Positions 27,718 through 37,121 of a DNA stretch of 64,000 nt are shown one piece after another. The number at the start of each line of letters is the position of its first letter. Position 1 is the stretch's first letter. Position numbers and translations under genes: made by a program. The notes under the pieces were generated by a model, which was given only the letters and a program-made list of their open reading frames with translations, was not told where the DNA came from and searched no databases. The stretch is taken from contig NZ_JSEE01000005.1 of NCBI RefSeq assembly GCF_001625355.1, positions 124,001 to 188,000 on the forward strand, given 5' to 3'. This stretch comes from Marinomonas sp. TW1. GTDB lineage: Bacteria; Pseudomonadota; Gammaproteobacteria; Pseudomonadales; Marinomonadaceae.

Positions 27718-29268
27718 TTAGGTGGTCAGAATTCGCATCAATTGTTTGTAATCTTCACGGATATCCGAATCCGTATCTTGCAGCTCTTTAATCTTGCGAA
27801 TCGCATGCAACGCCGTGGTATGGTCTCGACCTCCAAAGGCGTCGCCAATTTCTGGCAAGCTGTGATTCGTTAATTCTTTCGCAAGTGACATGGCCACTTG
27901 TCGTGGACGTGCCACAGATCGACTACGGCGTTTCGATAATAAATCACTGATTTTGATTTTATAATATTCCGCTACGATGCGTTGAATATTATCAATGTTC
28001 ACTAGCTTATCTTGCAAGGCCAAAAGATCTTTTAATGACTCACGAACAAAATCCGGTGTAATCGCTCGACCGGTAAAATGCGAGTTGGCAATAACGCGCT
28101 TCAACGCCCCTTCTAACTCTCGTACATTGGAGCGTATTTTCTGAGCGATAAAGAAGGCCGAATCATAAGAAAGCTTGATACCACTTTCATCCGCCTTACG
28201 CATTAGGATCGCCACACGAGTCTCCAACTCTGGAGGTTCAATGGCCACCGTAAGGCCCCAACCAAATCGCGACTTCAACCGATCTTCTAACCCTTGAATT
28301 TCTTTCGGGTAACGATCGCAAGTCAGGATCATTTGTTGGCCGCCTTCTAATAAGGCATTAAAGGTATGGAAAAACTCTTCTTGTGTACGGTCTTTACCAG
28401 CAAAAAACTGAATATCGTCAATCAACAAAGCATCCACGGAACGATAATAACGCTTAAAATCATTGATGGCGTTAAGCTGTAGTGCTTTAACCATATCCGC
28501 CACAAAACGTTCTGAATGCAGATAAACCACTTTGGCATTAGGGTTATGGCGCATTAGCTCCGTACCCACGGCTTGCATTAAGTGAGTTTTACCCAGCCCC
28601 ACACCGCCGTAAATAAACAGTGGGTTATACGCACCACCAGGGTTTTCCGCTACCTGTAATGCAGCAGCATGGGCCAATTGGTTTGATTTACCTTCGACGA
28701 AGTTATCGAACGTAAAAGAGTTGTTGAGGTTTGCACCATGGTTAATCCCCCCCTCAACTTGTACCTTGCGCTTTGGTGGAGTGAGAGGTAATTGACCTTG
28801 TTCGTATGGTTCTGGATCGCCCTTTAATCCTGCCGTTGATAAGGTTAAAGGGGCTTCAAACTCTAAATCCGCATGAGGACTGTCTTCTTCGTCCATTAAT
28901 CCAAAACCAGGACGATAACCCGATTCAGATACGGTTGTCGTATTTAACGAATTCACTGGCGGATTCTGATGCACAGGTGGCGGTGGAGGAGGAGGAGTAG
29001 GGGACGCCGTTGCAAAACCTTGTGATTTCACTACCAAGCTTAACGCTGGTGCTGGGTCATCTCCGGCAAATTCAGACAATAACTCTTTAATACGAGTTTG
29101 ATACTTGTTACTCACCCAATCCAACACAAATCGATTGGGCGCACTTAAGCACAGCTCACCACCGGTCAGCATTTCGGCTTCAAGTGGACGAATCCAAGTG
29201 TTGAACTGAGATGTGGAAAACTCACTCTGCAAGCGTTGCAGACACAGATTCCAATGCTCCAAAGACAC
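27718..29268 (-). CDS. dnaA: Chromosomal replication initiator DnaA
   Basis: 516 residues from the GTG at 29268. The frame runs on to 29367, but the homologous N-terminus begins at [16 protein letters not shown], as in other DnaA proteins. The upstream part holds a perfect DnaA box, so GTG is preferred, with GGGAG about 10 bp before it. Domain I is residues 1-85. A linker with a run of eight prolines (91-98) follows. The AAA+ core has Walker A GGVGLGKT at 221-228 and Walker [10 protein letters not shown]. Domain IV ends with the DnaA-box-binding signature ([15 protein letters not shown]). It opens the origin and heads the dnaN-recF-gyrB operon. Confidence 0.96.
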   Translation of the reverse strand: MSLEHWNLCLQRLQSEFSTSQFNTWIRPLEAEMLTGGELCLSAPNRFVLDWVSNKYQTRIKELLSEFAGDDPAPALSLVVKSQGFATASPTPPPPPPPVHQNPPVNSLNTTTVSESGYRPGFGLMDEEDSPHADLEFEAPLTLSTAGLKGDPEPYEQGQLPLTPPKRKVQVEGGINHGANLNNSFTFDNFVEGKSNQLAHAAALQVAENPGGAYNPLFIYGGVGLGKTHLMQAVGTELMRHNPNAKVVYLHSERFVADMVKALQLNAINDFKRYYRSVDALLIDDIQFFAGKDRTQEEFFHTFNALLEGGQQMILTCDRYPKEIQGLEDRLKSRFGWGLTVAIEPPELETRVAILMRKADESGIKLSYDSAFFIAQKIRSNVRELEGALKRVIANSHFTGRAITPDFVRESLKDLLALQDKLVNIDNIQRIVAEYYKIKISDLLSKRRSRSVARPRQVAMSLAKELTNHSLPEIGDAFGGRDHTTALHAIRKIKELQDTDSDIREDYKQLMRILTT

Positions 29269-29317
29269 TGTAAACGTACTCCCTGGTTGAGTGACAGACA
29301 AGAAGCGGATTTTACCT

Positions 29318-29624
29318 TGGATAACTTGAGTTATCCACACATTAAATAAAAAAATCCTTTCGGACAAACAAACGACGGTTTGTTAATAACAGCAAGAGTT
29401 ATACACAACAGTAGATAAAAAATATAAAATGTGCATAAAACACCTAGTTATACACAAATAAATAAAGCATTATTTTCTCTTTTTTCACCGTTCTCATAAA
29501 CTTCAATGCAATGTTTTATAAACACTTTATTTAAAAACAACGCTAATCTGTGAATAAAATCACTCTTTTTCAAAAATCTTATCCACTTTCCGTGTATTAG
29601 TCTGTGCATAACCACTTTAATGCT
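29318..29624. other. oriC: DnaA-box cluster, probable oriC (dnaA-rpmH gap)
   Basis: Seven 9-mers match TTATNCACA or TTATCCACA closely: 29331-29339 (TTATCCACA, perfect), 29399-29407 (TTATACACA), 29430-29438 (reverse, TGTGCATAA), 29448-29456 (TTATACACA), 29549-29557 (reverse, TGTGAATAA), 29579-29587 (TTATCCACT) and 29603-29611 (reverse, TGTGCATAA). They flank a very AT-rich stretch at about 29457-29545. The site is between divergent dnaA and rpmH, where Pseudomonas-type origins lie. Confidence 0.8.
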
Positions 29625-29664
29625 TTTGTGGTTAAATTTTTACCAATAAAAAGTCAGCAAGGCA

Positions 29665-29693
29665 TTGAACTTACTATGGAAAGGCTCTAAAAT
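29665..29693 (+). promoter_or_regulatory. Sigma-70 promoter for rpmH-rnpA
   Basis: TTGAAC (29665-29670), 17-bp spacer, TAAAAT (29688-29693), about 85 bp before rpmH. Confidence 0.65.
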
Positions 29694-29780
29694 CCGCGCC
29701 CTGATTTGACAATCAAATGCTGAGGCTTGGCGATCGCTAACCCTCAAAACTGAAACACTGCTTCAGTGAGAGAAACTAAA

Positions 29781-29915
29781 ATGAAAAGAACTTTTCAACC
29801 TAGCGTACTGAAACGCAAACGTAACCACGGTTTCCGTGCTCGCATGGCAACTAAAGGCGGACGTCAAGTTATCGCTCGTCGTCGTGCTCGCGGCCGTAAG
29901 GCTCTAAGCGCATAA
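29781..29915 (+). CDS. rpmH: 50S ribosomal protein L34
   Basis: A 44-residue, extremely basic protein: [20 protein letters not shown] at the start and [13 protein letters not shown] at the end, the near-invariant L34 sequence. It is a structural protein of the large ribosomal subunit. It is followed 8 bp later by rnpA, in the universal rpmH-rnpA order. Confidence 0.98.
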   Translation: MKRTFQPSVLKRKRNHGFRARMATKGGRQVIARRRARGRKALSA

Positions 29916-29923
29916 ACACGCTG

Positions 29924-30322
29924 ATGACCGATTATTGTTTTCCCCGGCAAGTCAGGCTACTGAATGCCGGGGATTATCAATCCGTTTTTAACGACACTTC
30001 TGCAAAAGTCTTTGCTGGCGAATTCCTTTTATTGGCATACAAACGTAACGATGACCAAACTCGGTTAGGTCTCATTGTGTCTAAGAAAACCGATAAAACC
30101 GCCGTAGGTCGAAACCGTATCAAACGCTTGGTACGCGAGTCGTTTCGTCATCACAAATTGACGACGACAGGACTGGACATTGTCTTCTTAGCACGCAATG
30201 GCATTAAAGACATTGACAATGAATCGTTAAGACCAAGACTGGATAAGGCTTGGTCACAATTGGCCAAAAAAGCAAAAAACCCTTCCCAAATGAAAAAACG
30301 CTCGCATTCTAAGCAGAAATAG
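29924..30322 (+). CDS. rnpA: Ribonuclease P protein component
   Basis: A 132-residue basic protein that helps the RNase P RNA cleave tRNA 5' leaders. The RNR signature is in TAVGRNRIKRLVRESFR (about residues 62-78), and the N-terminus (FPRQVRLLNAGDYQSVF) is typical. The C-terminal tail is lysine-rich. The following gene would normally be yidD, but only about 97 bp separate rnpA from yidC. Confidence 0.96.
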   Translation: MTDYCFPRQVRLLNAGDYQSVFNDTSAKVFAGEFLLLAYKRNDDQTRLGLIVSKKTDKTAVGRNRIKRLVRESFRHHKLTTTGLDIVFLARNGIKDIDNESLRPRLDKAWSQLAKKAKNPSQMKKRSHSKQK

Positions 30323-30419
30323 GCTGAAAAAACTGCCAAAGGCTGGTTTAATAGCGCGTGATTTTTCTATAAGGTTCACTGAACCTACTTTGTCTAACCA
30401 AACAAATTAGTTGAATACC

Positions 30420-32075
30420 ATGGATTTCAGACGTTACTTTTTATGGGGCGCGCTTTTTATCAGTGGCTACCTACTGTTTTTACAGTGGAACCAAGATTAC
30501 GGTCAACAAACGACCCAAAGTGTGGCTCAAAGCACCCAATCTCAAAATGAGACAAACCCTCAATTAAATGATGATTTGCCTCTAGCAACTCAAAACGATG
30601 CGCAAGCCAGCAGCGAAATTCCTCAAAGCGTCAGTAGCATCGCCCCAGGAAAGTTGATTGAAGTCACCACAGATACATTACGTGTGGCCATCAACCCAGT
30701 TGGCGGTGATTTAGTTGAAGCCGCTTTATTGGAATACAAAAAAGAATTAGGGCAACCTGATCCGTTTGTTATCCTGGAAGATGGTTCAGACAGAACCTAT
30801 GTCACACAAAGTGGTTTAATCGGACGAAATGGTCCTGATGCCTCCACAGAAGGCCGTCCAGTATACCAATCAGAACAAACCGCCTATCAATTAGCTGACG
30901 GAAAAGATTCTCTGGATGTGAACCTGTATTACACCGATGCAAACGGTGTTAAATACACAAAAACCTTCCGCTTCATGAAGGGGACTTACCGTATTCGTCA
31001 GCTTATTACTGTCGATAACACTTCAGCGAACACTTGGCGCGGTAATTTGTTTGCCCAGATTAAGCGTGATAACTCTCCGGATCCAAGTAAAGCGACAAGT
31101 ATGGGCCTACAACCATACCTTGGTGGTGCGATTTCTGACGAAGAAACTAAGTACAACAAAATTTCTTTCTCTGACATGGAAGAAGAGCCTGTAAAAGTCA
31201 CCACCACACAGGGTTGGGTTGCCGTACTGCAGCATTATTTTGTGTCGGCTTGGGTACCTGAACAGGGTCAAAAAGTCACACTACAAGCACGTACTAACAA
31301 TGGTTATAACATCATTGGTTTTACGGGCTCAGCAGTGGAAATTCCAGCGGGCAAACAAGGCACAATGAGTTCGACTTTCTATGTTGGTCCTAAATTACAG
31401 GGTCAACTTGAAGCAACCGCAGAAAACCTAGACTTAACCGTTGATTACGGTTGGTTATGGTGGCTTGCAAAACCGTTGTTTTGGCTACTGACCTTGATCC
31501 AATCTTTTGTGATCAACTGGGGTGTGGCAATTATCCTAGTGGTTGTTGTCGTAAAAGCCATCTTCTTCAAGCTGTCTGCGACCAGTTACCGTTCCATGGC
31601 AAAAATGCGTAAATTTGGTCCTGAAATTGCCAAATTGAAAGACAAATATGGCGATGATCGTCAGAAAATGTCGCAAGCCATGATGGAATTGTACAAAAAA
31701 GAGAAGATTAACCCTCTCGGTGGTTGCTTGCCCATTCTAGTACAAATGCCGGTTTTCTTGGCCTTATACTGGGTATTGATGGAATCAGTTGAATTGCGTC
31801 AAGCGCCATTCATTCTTTGGATTAACGACTTGTCTGTTATGGACCCATACTTCATCCTGCCAATCTTAATGGGCATCAGTATGTTTGTTCAGCAATCATT
31901 GAATCCAACGCCGCCAGACCCAATGCAGGCGCGTATTATGAAGATCATGCCAGTGGCATTCTCGATCTTCTTCCTATGGTTCCCTGCTGGTCTTGTATTG
32001 TATTGGGTTACCAACAACACCTTGTCAATTCTTCAACAGTACGTGATTACCAAACGTATTGAGAAAGAAAACTAG
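30420..32075 (+). CDS. yidC: Membrane protein insertase YidC
   Basis: 551 residues from the ATG at 30420 (MDFRRYFLWGALFISGYLLF). A TTG three codons earlier is possible. Gram-negative form: N-terminal membrane anchor (about 5-22), a large periplasmic beta domain (about 60-340), then the conserved five-helix insertase domain with GWLWWLAKPLFWLL, the ISFMKMRKFGPEI-like cytoplasmic loop (MAKMRKFGPEIAKLKDKYG), NPLGGCLPILVQMPVFLALY and FPAGLVLYWVTNN. It inserts proteins into the inner membrane alone or with SecYEG. No intact yidD precedes it. Confidence 0.97.
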   Translation: MDFRRYFLWGALFISGYLLFLQWNQDYGQQTTQSVAQSTQSQNETNPQLNDDLPLATQNDAQASSEIPQSVSSIAPGKLIEVTTDTLRVAINPVGGDLVEAALLEYKKELGQPDPFVILEDGSDRTYVTQSGLIGRNGPDASTEGRPVYQSEQTAYQLADGKDSLDVNLYYTDANGVKYTKTFRFMKGTYRIRQLITVDNTSANTWRGNLFAQIKRDNSPDPSKATSMGLQPYLGGAISDEETKYNKISFSDMEEEPVKVTTTQGWVAVLQHYFVSAWVPEQGQKVTLQARTNNGYNIIGFTGSAVEIPAGKQGTMSSTFYVGPKLQGQLEATAENLDLTVDYGWLWWLAKPLFWLLTLIQSFVINWGVAIILVVVVVKAIFFKLSATSYRSMAKMRKFGPEIAKLKDKYGDDRQKMSQAMMELYKKEKINPLGGCLPILVQMPVFLALYWVLMESVELRQAPFILWINDLSVMDPYFILPILMGISMFVQQSLNPTPPDPMQARIMKIMPVAFSIFFLWFPAGLVLYWVTNNTLSILQQYVITKRIEKEN

Positions 32076-32097
32076 GACAAGACCTGTTGAACAACAT

Positions 32098-32126
32098 AAA
32101 AAGGCTTCCTACACGGAAGCCTTTTT
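32098..32126 (+). terminator. Terminator after yidC
   Basis: Stem AAAAAGGCTTCC with its complement around TACAC, ending in a T5 run. Confidence 0.88.
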
Positions 32127-32194
32127 ACGTTTCACTTGCTATATTTCTTTTGCATAAACATTCAGCCCATTTTGACAAATAACAGAGCCTAACT

Positions 32195-33574
32195 ATGACG
32201 GATTTTCATTACACCACTGACCAAGACACGATTGCCGCTCAAGCTACCGCGCCTGGCCGAGGAGGTGTTGGCATTATTCGTTTATCTGGCCCTAATAGCC
32301 TTGCCATTGCCAAACGCATCATAGGCTTTGAGCCAAAACCACGTTATGCCCATTATGTGCCTTTTAAACAAGCTGACGGCGAGCAACTGGACATGGGCTT
32401 AGCCATTTACTTTCCAGGGCCAAACTCCTTTACAGGAGAAGATGTATTTGAACTACAAGGTCATGGCGGCCCAGTCATTATGGACATGTTACTTAGTCAC
32501 TGTTTGCATCTTGGTGCTCGTTTGGCGCGTCCAGGTGAGTTCTCAGAACGTGCTTTCATGAACGATAAAATGGATTTAACCCAAGCGGAAGCCATTGCCG
32601 ATTTGATCGACAGTACCTCTGAACAAGCCGCAAAATGCGCGTTACGTTCCTTACAAGGTGCGTTTTCTAAGCGTGTAGATGAATTAGTTGAAGCCTTAAT
32701 TCATTTGCGAATTTACGTGGAAGCGGCCATTGATTTTCCCGAAGAAGAAATTGATTTTATCGGTGACGGCAAAGTCGCCAGTGAATTAAAAGGCATCCGA
32801 ACAAAACTTGATGATGTCCTAAAAGAAGCCAACCAAGGCGCTTTAATTCGCGAAGGTATGAATGTGGTCATTGCAGGTCGACCCAATGCAGGTAAATCCA
32901 GTTTACTCAATGCGTTATCTGGTAAAGAATCCGCCATCGTCACCAATATTGAAGGGACTACGCGTGATGTGCTACGTGAACACATTCACCTTGATGGCAT
33001 GCCATTGCACATTATTGATACGGCGGGGTTGCGTGATAGTCCAGATGAAGTGGAGCGTATCGGTATACAACGTGCATGGGATGAAATCCAAAAAGCCGAC
33101 CGTATTTTGATGATGGTAGACAGTCAATCCATCGACAGCAAAGACCCGAATGAAATTTGGCCAGAATTTATGGCCAAATTGGGTAACCAAAATGCCATTA
33201 CTGTGATTCGTAATAAAGTGGATTTGACGACAGACCAAATTGGTTTAGAAGAGCACCAAGGTGTGCCTGTGATCTCCTTATCGGCGAAAACGGGCGATGG
33301 AATTCAACACTTAACAGACCATTTAAAAACCGTGATGGGCTTTGACAGTACAACCGAAGGCGGTTTTATTGCTCGTCGTCGTCACTTAGAAGCCTTAAAT
33401 AAAGCCAACCGTTTCCTTGAAGCAGGTCATGAACAGTTACACGGTTATGGTGCAGGGGAGTTATTGGCCGAAGACTTAAAAGAAGCCCAACAAGCGTTAA
33501 GCGAAATCACTGGCGCGTTCACCAGTGATGATTTGCTAGGACGCATTTTTGGCTCTTTCTGTATCGGTAAATAG
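32195..33574 (+). CDS. mnmE: tRNA modification GTPase MnmE
   Basis: A 459-residue GTPase that, with MnmG, makes the 5-carboxymethylaminomethyl group on wobble U34. It has an N-terminal THF-binding domain ([20 protein letters not shown]), a helical domain, and a G domain with G1 [12 protein letters not shown] from residue 228, IEGTTRD, DTAGLRD and NKVD. The invariant C-terminal FCIGK is present. It follows a terminator, so it probably has its own promoter. Its partner mnmG is in this window, 3.5 kb away. Confidence 0.98.
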   Translation: MTDFHYTTDQDTIAAQATAPGRGGVGIIRLSGPNSLAIAKRIIGFEPKPRYAHYVPFKQADGEQLDMGLAIYFPGPNSFTGEDVFELQGHGGPVIMDMLLSHCLHLGARLARPGEFSERAFMNDKMDLTQAEAIADLIDSTSEQAAKCALRSLQGAFSKRVDELVEALIHLRIYVEAAIDFPEEEIDFIGDGKVASELKGIRTKLDDVLKEANQGALIREGMNVVIAGRPNAGKSSLLNALSGKESAIVTNIEGTTRDVLREHIHLDGMPLHIIDTAGLRDSPDEVERIGIQRAWDEIQKADRILMMVDSQSIDSKDPNEIWPEFMAKLGNQNAITVIRNKVDLTTDQIGLEEHQGVPVISLSAKTGDGIQHLTDHLKTVMGFDSTTEGGFIARRRHLEALNKANRFLEAGHEQLHGYGAGELLAEDLKEAQQALSEITGAFTSDDLLGRIFGSFCIGK

Positions 33575-33576
33575 TA

Positions 33577-34731
33577 CTAAAATGCCTTCCCTAATTGCAG
33601 ACAAGCCGCCACATTACGCGCTGTGGCGGTGACATTCTGTTCGGCGTCTGCTAACACTTGATCCAACTCTGCTAAGCCGGGAATAATCGGAAAAATGGCT
33701 GTCATTCCGTGAGCCAATATCGCCTCAGCATCTTCCCCAAAGCAACCCGCGATACCTATCACCGGCACATCTGCGGCTTTGGCTTGCAGTAACACTCCCA
33801 TAGGCGTCTTACCAAACACCGTTTGTCCATCAATGCGACCTTCACCGGTAATCACCAAATCCGCGTCTTTTATTTTGTCAGCAAACCCAACGCAATCCAT
33901 GACGATGTCGATGCCTGGTTTTAATTCCGCGTTCAACAAAGTTTTCATAGCAAAACCCATACCGCCCGCCGCCCCAACACCAGCAACAGAACGTTGATCA
34001 GCAAAGCCGGATTTGACCATCACATCCGCAAAATGACCAAGGGCAGTATCCAATTTATTAATCATGTCTTGGTTAGCGCCTTTCTGTGGCCCAAAAATCG
34101 CTGATGCGCCATTTTCACCACACAAAGGATTGGTTACATCACAAGCCACTTCAATCTGACAATGCGCCAATTTAGGGTGACTTTGGCTGACATCCACTGT
34201 CTCAAGATCCATCAAGGTCAAACCACCTGCACCTAATGGGTTACCGACGGCATCTAAAAAATGCATACCCAAGGCTTGCGCCATGCCTAAACCTGCATCG
34301 TTAGTCGCACTGCCCCCCAACCCCAAAATAATGTGTTTAATGCCACGGTCTAAAGCATCTTTGATCAGTTCACCAGTGCCATAGCTCGTCGTAGTATAAG
34401 GGTCTCGTTGTCCTCGAGGCACCAAGTGCAATCCAGACGCAGACGCCATCTCAATCACTGCGGTTGCCGTCAATTGCTCATCCGTTCCCCCTAAAATGCC
34501 ATAGTGAGCTTCGACTTTTTCACCTAAGGGTCCCGTGACGTCAAGAAAAACCATTTCTCCTTGCGTTGCATCTACCATAGATTGCACGGTTCCTTCACCG
34601 CCATCTGCCATGGGTAATTTGATGTATTCAGCTTGAGGAAAAATTTGCCGAAAACCCATTTGGATAGCAGTGGCAACTTGCATTGCCGTGAGACTTTCTT
34701 TGAAGGAATCCGGTGCAATTATGATTTTCAT
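33577..34731 (-). CDS. Glycerate 2-kinase (GarK/GlxK family)
   Basis: A 384-residue kinase that phosphorylates D-glycerate to 2-phosphoglycerate. Family features are MKIIIAPDSFKESLTAMQVA at the N-terminus, PMADGGEGTVQSMVDA, LGGSATNDAGLGMAQALG near 135-152 and the VITGEGRIDGQTVFGKTP segment. Length matches E. coli GarK/GlxK (381). Its stop is 3 bp from the mnmE stop (convergent). It lies directly downstream of the AcuI-like gene, 31 bp away, and may be co-transcribed with it. A link between the two pathways is not obvious. Confidence 0.92.
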   Translation of the reverse strand: MKIIIAPDSFKESLTAMQVATAIQMGFRQIFPQAEYIKLPMADGGEGTVQSMVDATQGEMVFLDVTGPLGEKVEAHYGILGGTDEQLTATAVIEMASASGLHLVPRGQRDPYTTTSYGTGELIKDALDRGIKHIILGLGGSATNDAGLGMAQALGMHFLDAVGNPLGAGGLTLMDLETVDVSQSHPKLAHCQIEVACDVTNPLCGENGASAIFGPQKGANQDMINKLDTALGHFADVMVKSGFADQRSVAGVGAAGGMGFAMKTLLNAELKPGIDIVMDCVGFADKIKDADLVITGEGRIDGQTVFGKTPMGVLLQAKAADVPVIGIAGCFGEDAEAILAHGMTAIFPIIPGLAELDQVLADAEQNVTATARNVAACLQLGKAF

Positions 34732-34762
34732 AGGTATCCTTGTAATTTAGCAAGATGACACA

Positions 34763-35752
34763 TCAGTCTTCGGTCAGATTGACTAACACACGACCACGTA
34801 CTTCTCCATCAAGCAATTTATAGGCCGTTTCAATCGCTTTATCTAACGAAATTTCTTCACAAATTTCTTGATAATCACTGTCTTCCAGTAATTCACTCAA
34901 GGTTTGCCAAGCTTCTAGACGATCAGCAATAGGGCGCATCACACTATCGATGCCAATTAAACGCACGCCTCGAAGAATAAAAGGCGCGACAGAGCCAGGG
35001 AAATCCATCCCTTGAGCCAAACCACAGGCGGTCACAACACCACCATATTGAGTAGAAGCACAAGCATTGGCTAAAGTATGACTGCCGACACAATCCACCA
35101 CCCCAGCCCAACGCTCTTTTTGTAAAGGTTTGCCGCTTTCCGACAAACTTGCTCGATCAATAATGTCCGCAGCGCCTAACGATTTTAAATAGGCCTCTTG
35201 ACTCATTCGTCCAGTTGAAGCCACCACTCGATAACCAAGACGACTTAACAAACGAATTGCAAAACTTCCAACGCCCCCGTTAGCCCCTGTCACTAAAATA
35301 TCACCGGATTCAGGTAACACTTTCTGATTTTGCAACGCAAGAACAGACAACATAGCGGTATAGCCTGCGGTTCCTACCATCATAGCTTGTTGAGGCGTCA
35401 TATTTTTAGGCAGTGGAATCAACCAATCACTTTTCAGGCGGGCTTTTTGAGATAAGCCTCCCCAGTGTGCTTCACCCACTCCAAAGCCATTCAGTAATAC
35501 CAACTCTCCAGATTGAAAACGATCACTTTCCGAATCGATAACGCGTCCGACTAGATCAATGCCGGGGACCATTGGGTAGCGTCGAGCAATGCGACCTTTT
35601 CCAGTAATGGCCAAAGCGTCTTTATAGTTCAATGTACTGTAAAGCACATCCACTAACACATCGCCATTAGGCAATTGATCTTCGTTTAAATGGGTTAATG
35701 AACATTGCTGCTGACCTGATTCAGTTTGCTCGATAAAAAGACTTTGAAACAT
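34763..35752 (-). CDS. acuI: Acryloyl-CoA reductase AcuI / YhdH-type MDR oxidoreductase
   Basis: A 329-residue zinc-independent medium-chain dehydrogenase of the YhdH/AcuI group. Typical motifs are YSTLNYKDALAITGKGRI near 41-58, MVPGIDLVGRV, NGFGVGEAHWGGL, and the cofactor motif VTGANGGVGSFAIRLLSRLG at about 155-175. AcuI reduces toxic acryloyl-CoA to propionyl-CoA with NADPH, for example in DMSP or acrylate breakdown. The AcuR-like repressor gene upstream and the same TAGAC-N5-GTCTA operator before both genes support the AcuI role. Confidence 0.88.
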   Translation of the reverse strand: MFQSLFIEQTESGQQQCSLTHLNEDQLPNGDVLVDVLYSTLNYKDALAITGKGRIARRYPMVPGIDLVGRVIDSESDRFQSGELVLLNGFGVGEAHWGGLSQKARLKSDWLIPLPKNMTPQQAMMVGTAGYTAMLSVLALQNQKVLPESGDILVTGANGGVGSFAIRLLSRLGYRVVASTGRMSQEAYLKSLGAADIIDRASLSESGKPLQKERWAGVVDCVGSHTLANACASTQYGGVVTACGLAQGMDFPGSVAPFILRGVRLIGIDSVMRPIADRLEAWQTLSELLEDSDYQEICEEISLDKAIETAYKLLDGEVRGRVLVNLTED

Positions 35753-35765
35753 GTATCACTCCTTT

Positions 35766-35780
35766 TAGACCGATCGTCTA
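35766..35780. promoter_or_regulatory. AcuR-type operator upstream of acuI
   Basis: TAGACCGATCGTCTA: arms TAGAC/GTCTA around CGATC, 13 bp before the acuI start codon. The same arms and 5-bp spacing recur before acuR. Confidence 0.75.
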
Positions 35781-35791
35781 GTTAAATAGTT

Positions 35792-35820
35792 AAAAAAACC
35801 AGATGATGTCCATCTGGTTT
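35792..35820 (-). terminator. Terminator after acuR
   Basis: Stem AAACCAGATG (35796-35805) with its complement at 35811-35820. The A7 run at 35792-35798 is the U-tract on the minus strand. It separates acuR from acuI transcription. Confidence 0.82.
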
Positions 35821-35829
35821 ACTCGCCAG

Positions 35830-36468
35830 TTACTCTGGCTTCAAGATATTTGCCAAATAAAAGGCCATGTAGCTTTCCAATGGCTGACATGACTTCAACA
35901 GTCGTGCTCGATGCACCGCTCCTTCCCAACCTAACCAAAAAATTTGTGCCATTTGATTGGCATCGTCTTTAAAAGCGAATACTCCATCCACTTGTCCAGC
36001 CTGTAGATACTGAGCTAACCTGTTTTGCCAGCTCTGATAACAAGCTTGAATGTGTTGGTTAAAAGATTCCGACAAAAGCACAGACTCTTGTTCAAGGTTT
36101 CCCACTAAACAACCGCGTTTAAAGTGGTGCCGAACCATGCCCTCACAAGCATCTTTTGAAAAATGTACTAACCGCTGTTGATAAGGTAGTTCCTCATTCT
36201 GCAGAAAATGATCAAGCTTGCTCTCAAAATATTGCTGGTAAGCCTTTAAAACAGCTAAGCCAAACGCTTCTTTGTTGGAAAAGTAATGATAAAAAGACCC
36301 TTTTGGTACCCCTACGGATTTCAGAATCGGTTCAATGCCACTGACCGTAAAGCCTTTTTCCGTCAACATGGCCATACCAGCCCGAAGTAGCGCTAATTTA
36401 GTATCTTCTGATACAGATGCTTCGCTCTTGGGTCGACCACGGGGTCGCCTCGTTTTCAGTTCAACCAT
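35830..36468 (-). CDS. acuR: TetR family repressor, AcuR-like
   Basis: A 212-residue TetR regulator with a basic N-terminal arm (KTRRPRGRPKSEA), a helix-turn-helix (GIEPILKSVGVPKGSFYHYF) near residues 44-64, and the GCLVGNLEQE segment characteristic of this C-terminal domain family. AcuR-type proteins repress acrylate-detoxification genes and release DNA on binding acrylate. The gene lies just upstream of the AcuI-like gene, and an identical-arm operator precedes each. The specific ligand is inferred from these neighbours. Confidence 0.85.
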   Translation of the reverse strand: MVELKTRRPRGRPKSEASVSEDTKLALLRAGMAMLTEKGFTVSGIEPILKSVGVPKGSFYHYFSNKEAFGLAVLKAYQQYFESKLDHFLQNEELPYQQRLVHFSKDACEGMVRHHFKRGCLVGNLEQESVLLSESFNQHIQACYQSWQNRLAQYLQAGQVDGVFAFKDDANQMAQIFWLGWEGAVHRARLLKSCQPLESYMAFYLANILKPE

Positions 36469-37121
36469 GACACCAACCTATCCACTCAATGCTATTAAAA
36501 TAGACTAGTCGTCTATAAAATTCAAATGTGTATAAAGCACCATCAGCATTGGATGAATACACTGTATTTATCAACAGTAATAACGCATTCAAATAAAAAT
36601 TCTGATTTTATTTTCACTTTCTTTCTGTGGATTGTTTTCTTTTATTTTTTCAAAAAAAACCACATAAAATTATACTTTTTCCTTTATAAACATAACGTTA
36701 TGAAAATAAACTTGCTTTGAAATGACTGTTGATAACTTTGGTGATAGGTTGAAAAAAAGTTTTGCACAGTTTTTAACAAAAAAGGACTCTAAAATCCTTT
36801 CTGTATAACTAGCCTATTTATACACAAGAATAGATTATCCACATAACAGGAAGAAGAGCCCTTTTATCACATCTTGTTATGTTCATAACTTAATGAAAAT
36901 AAAGATTTTTTAGTATTTATTAACAGATTTTGGCTTGCTATATAGACATAACATTAATAAAAAACACTATATATACTTCTTTATTTAATAATATTGATGA
37001 CCGGAGAAAGCCTTGGTGCATCCCTTTCTTTTTCAAAATTAGCCTTTATACTAGGCGCCCTTATCCGAAATTGATCGTTTTTTATTCATTTGTTCTACTT
37101 ACTAGTAATATCGAGGTTCCC
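36469..37121. other. 653-bp AT-rich region with DnaA boxes upstream of mnmG
   Basis: No gene is supported. Good DnaA boxes lie at 36527-36535 (reverse, TGTGTATAA), 36568-36576 (TTATCAACA), 36727-36735 (reverse, TGTTGATAA), 36818-36826 (TTATACACA) and 36835-36843 (TTATCCACA, perfect). Weaker ones lie at 36626-36634 and 36917-36925. A highly AT-rich stretch spans about 36590-36720. In E. coli and Vibrio the origin lies next to mnmG (gidA), so this is a second origin-type locus. An open frame upstream of mnmG here is low-complexity and not a gene. Confidence 0.6.
36501..36515. promoter_or_regulatory. AcuR-type operator upstream of acuR
   Basis: TAGACTAGTCGTCTA: arms TAGAC/GTCTA with a 5-bp spacer, 32 bp before the acuR start. 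It indicates autoregulation together with the copy before acuI. Confidence 0.75.

Noticed and set aside
36762-36795. Sigma-70 promoter for mnmG (TTGCAC ... TAAAAT)
   Set aside because: The spacer is 22 bp, too long for a normal promoter.
36930-37121. 64-codon upstream extension of mnmG
   Set aside because: Not homologous to MnmG, low complexity, within the DnaA-box region; the GTG at 37122 with GAGG gives the standard 629 residues.
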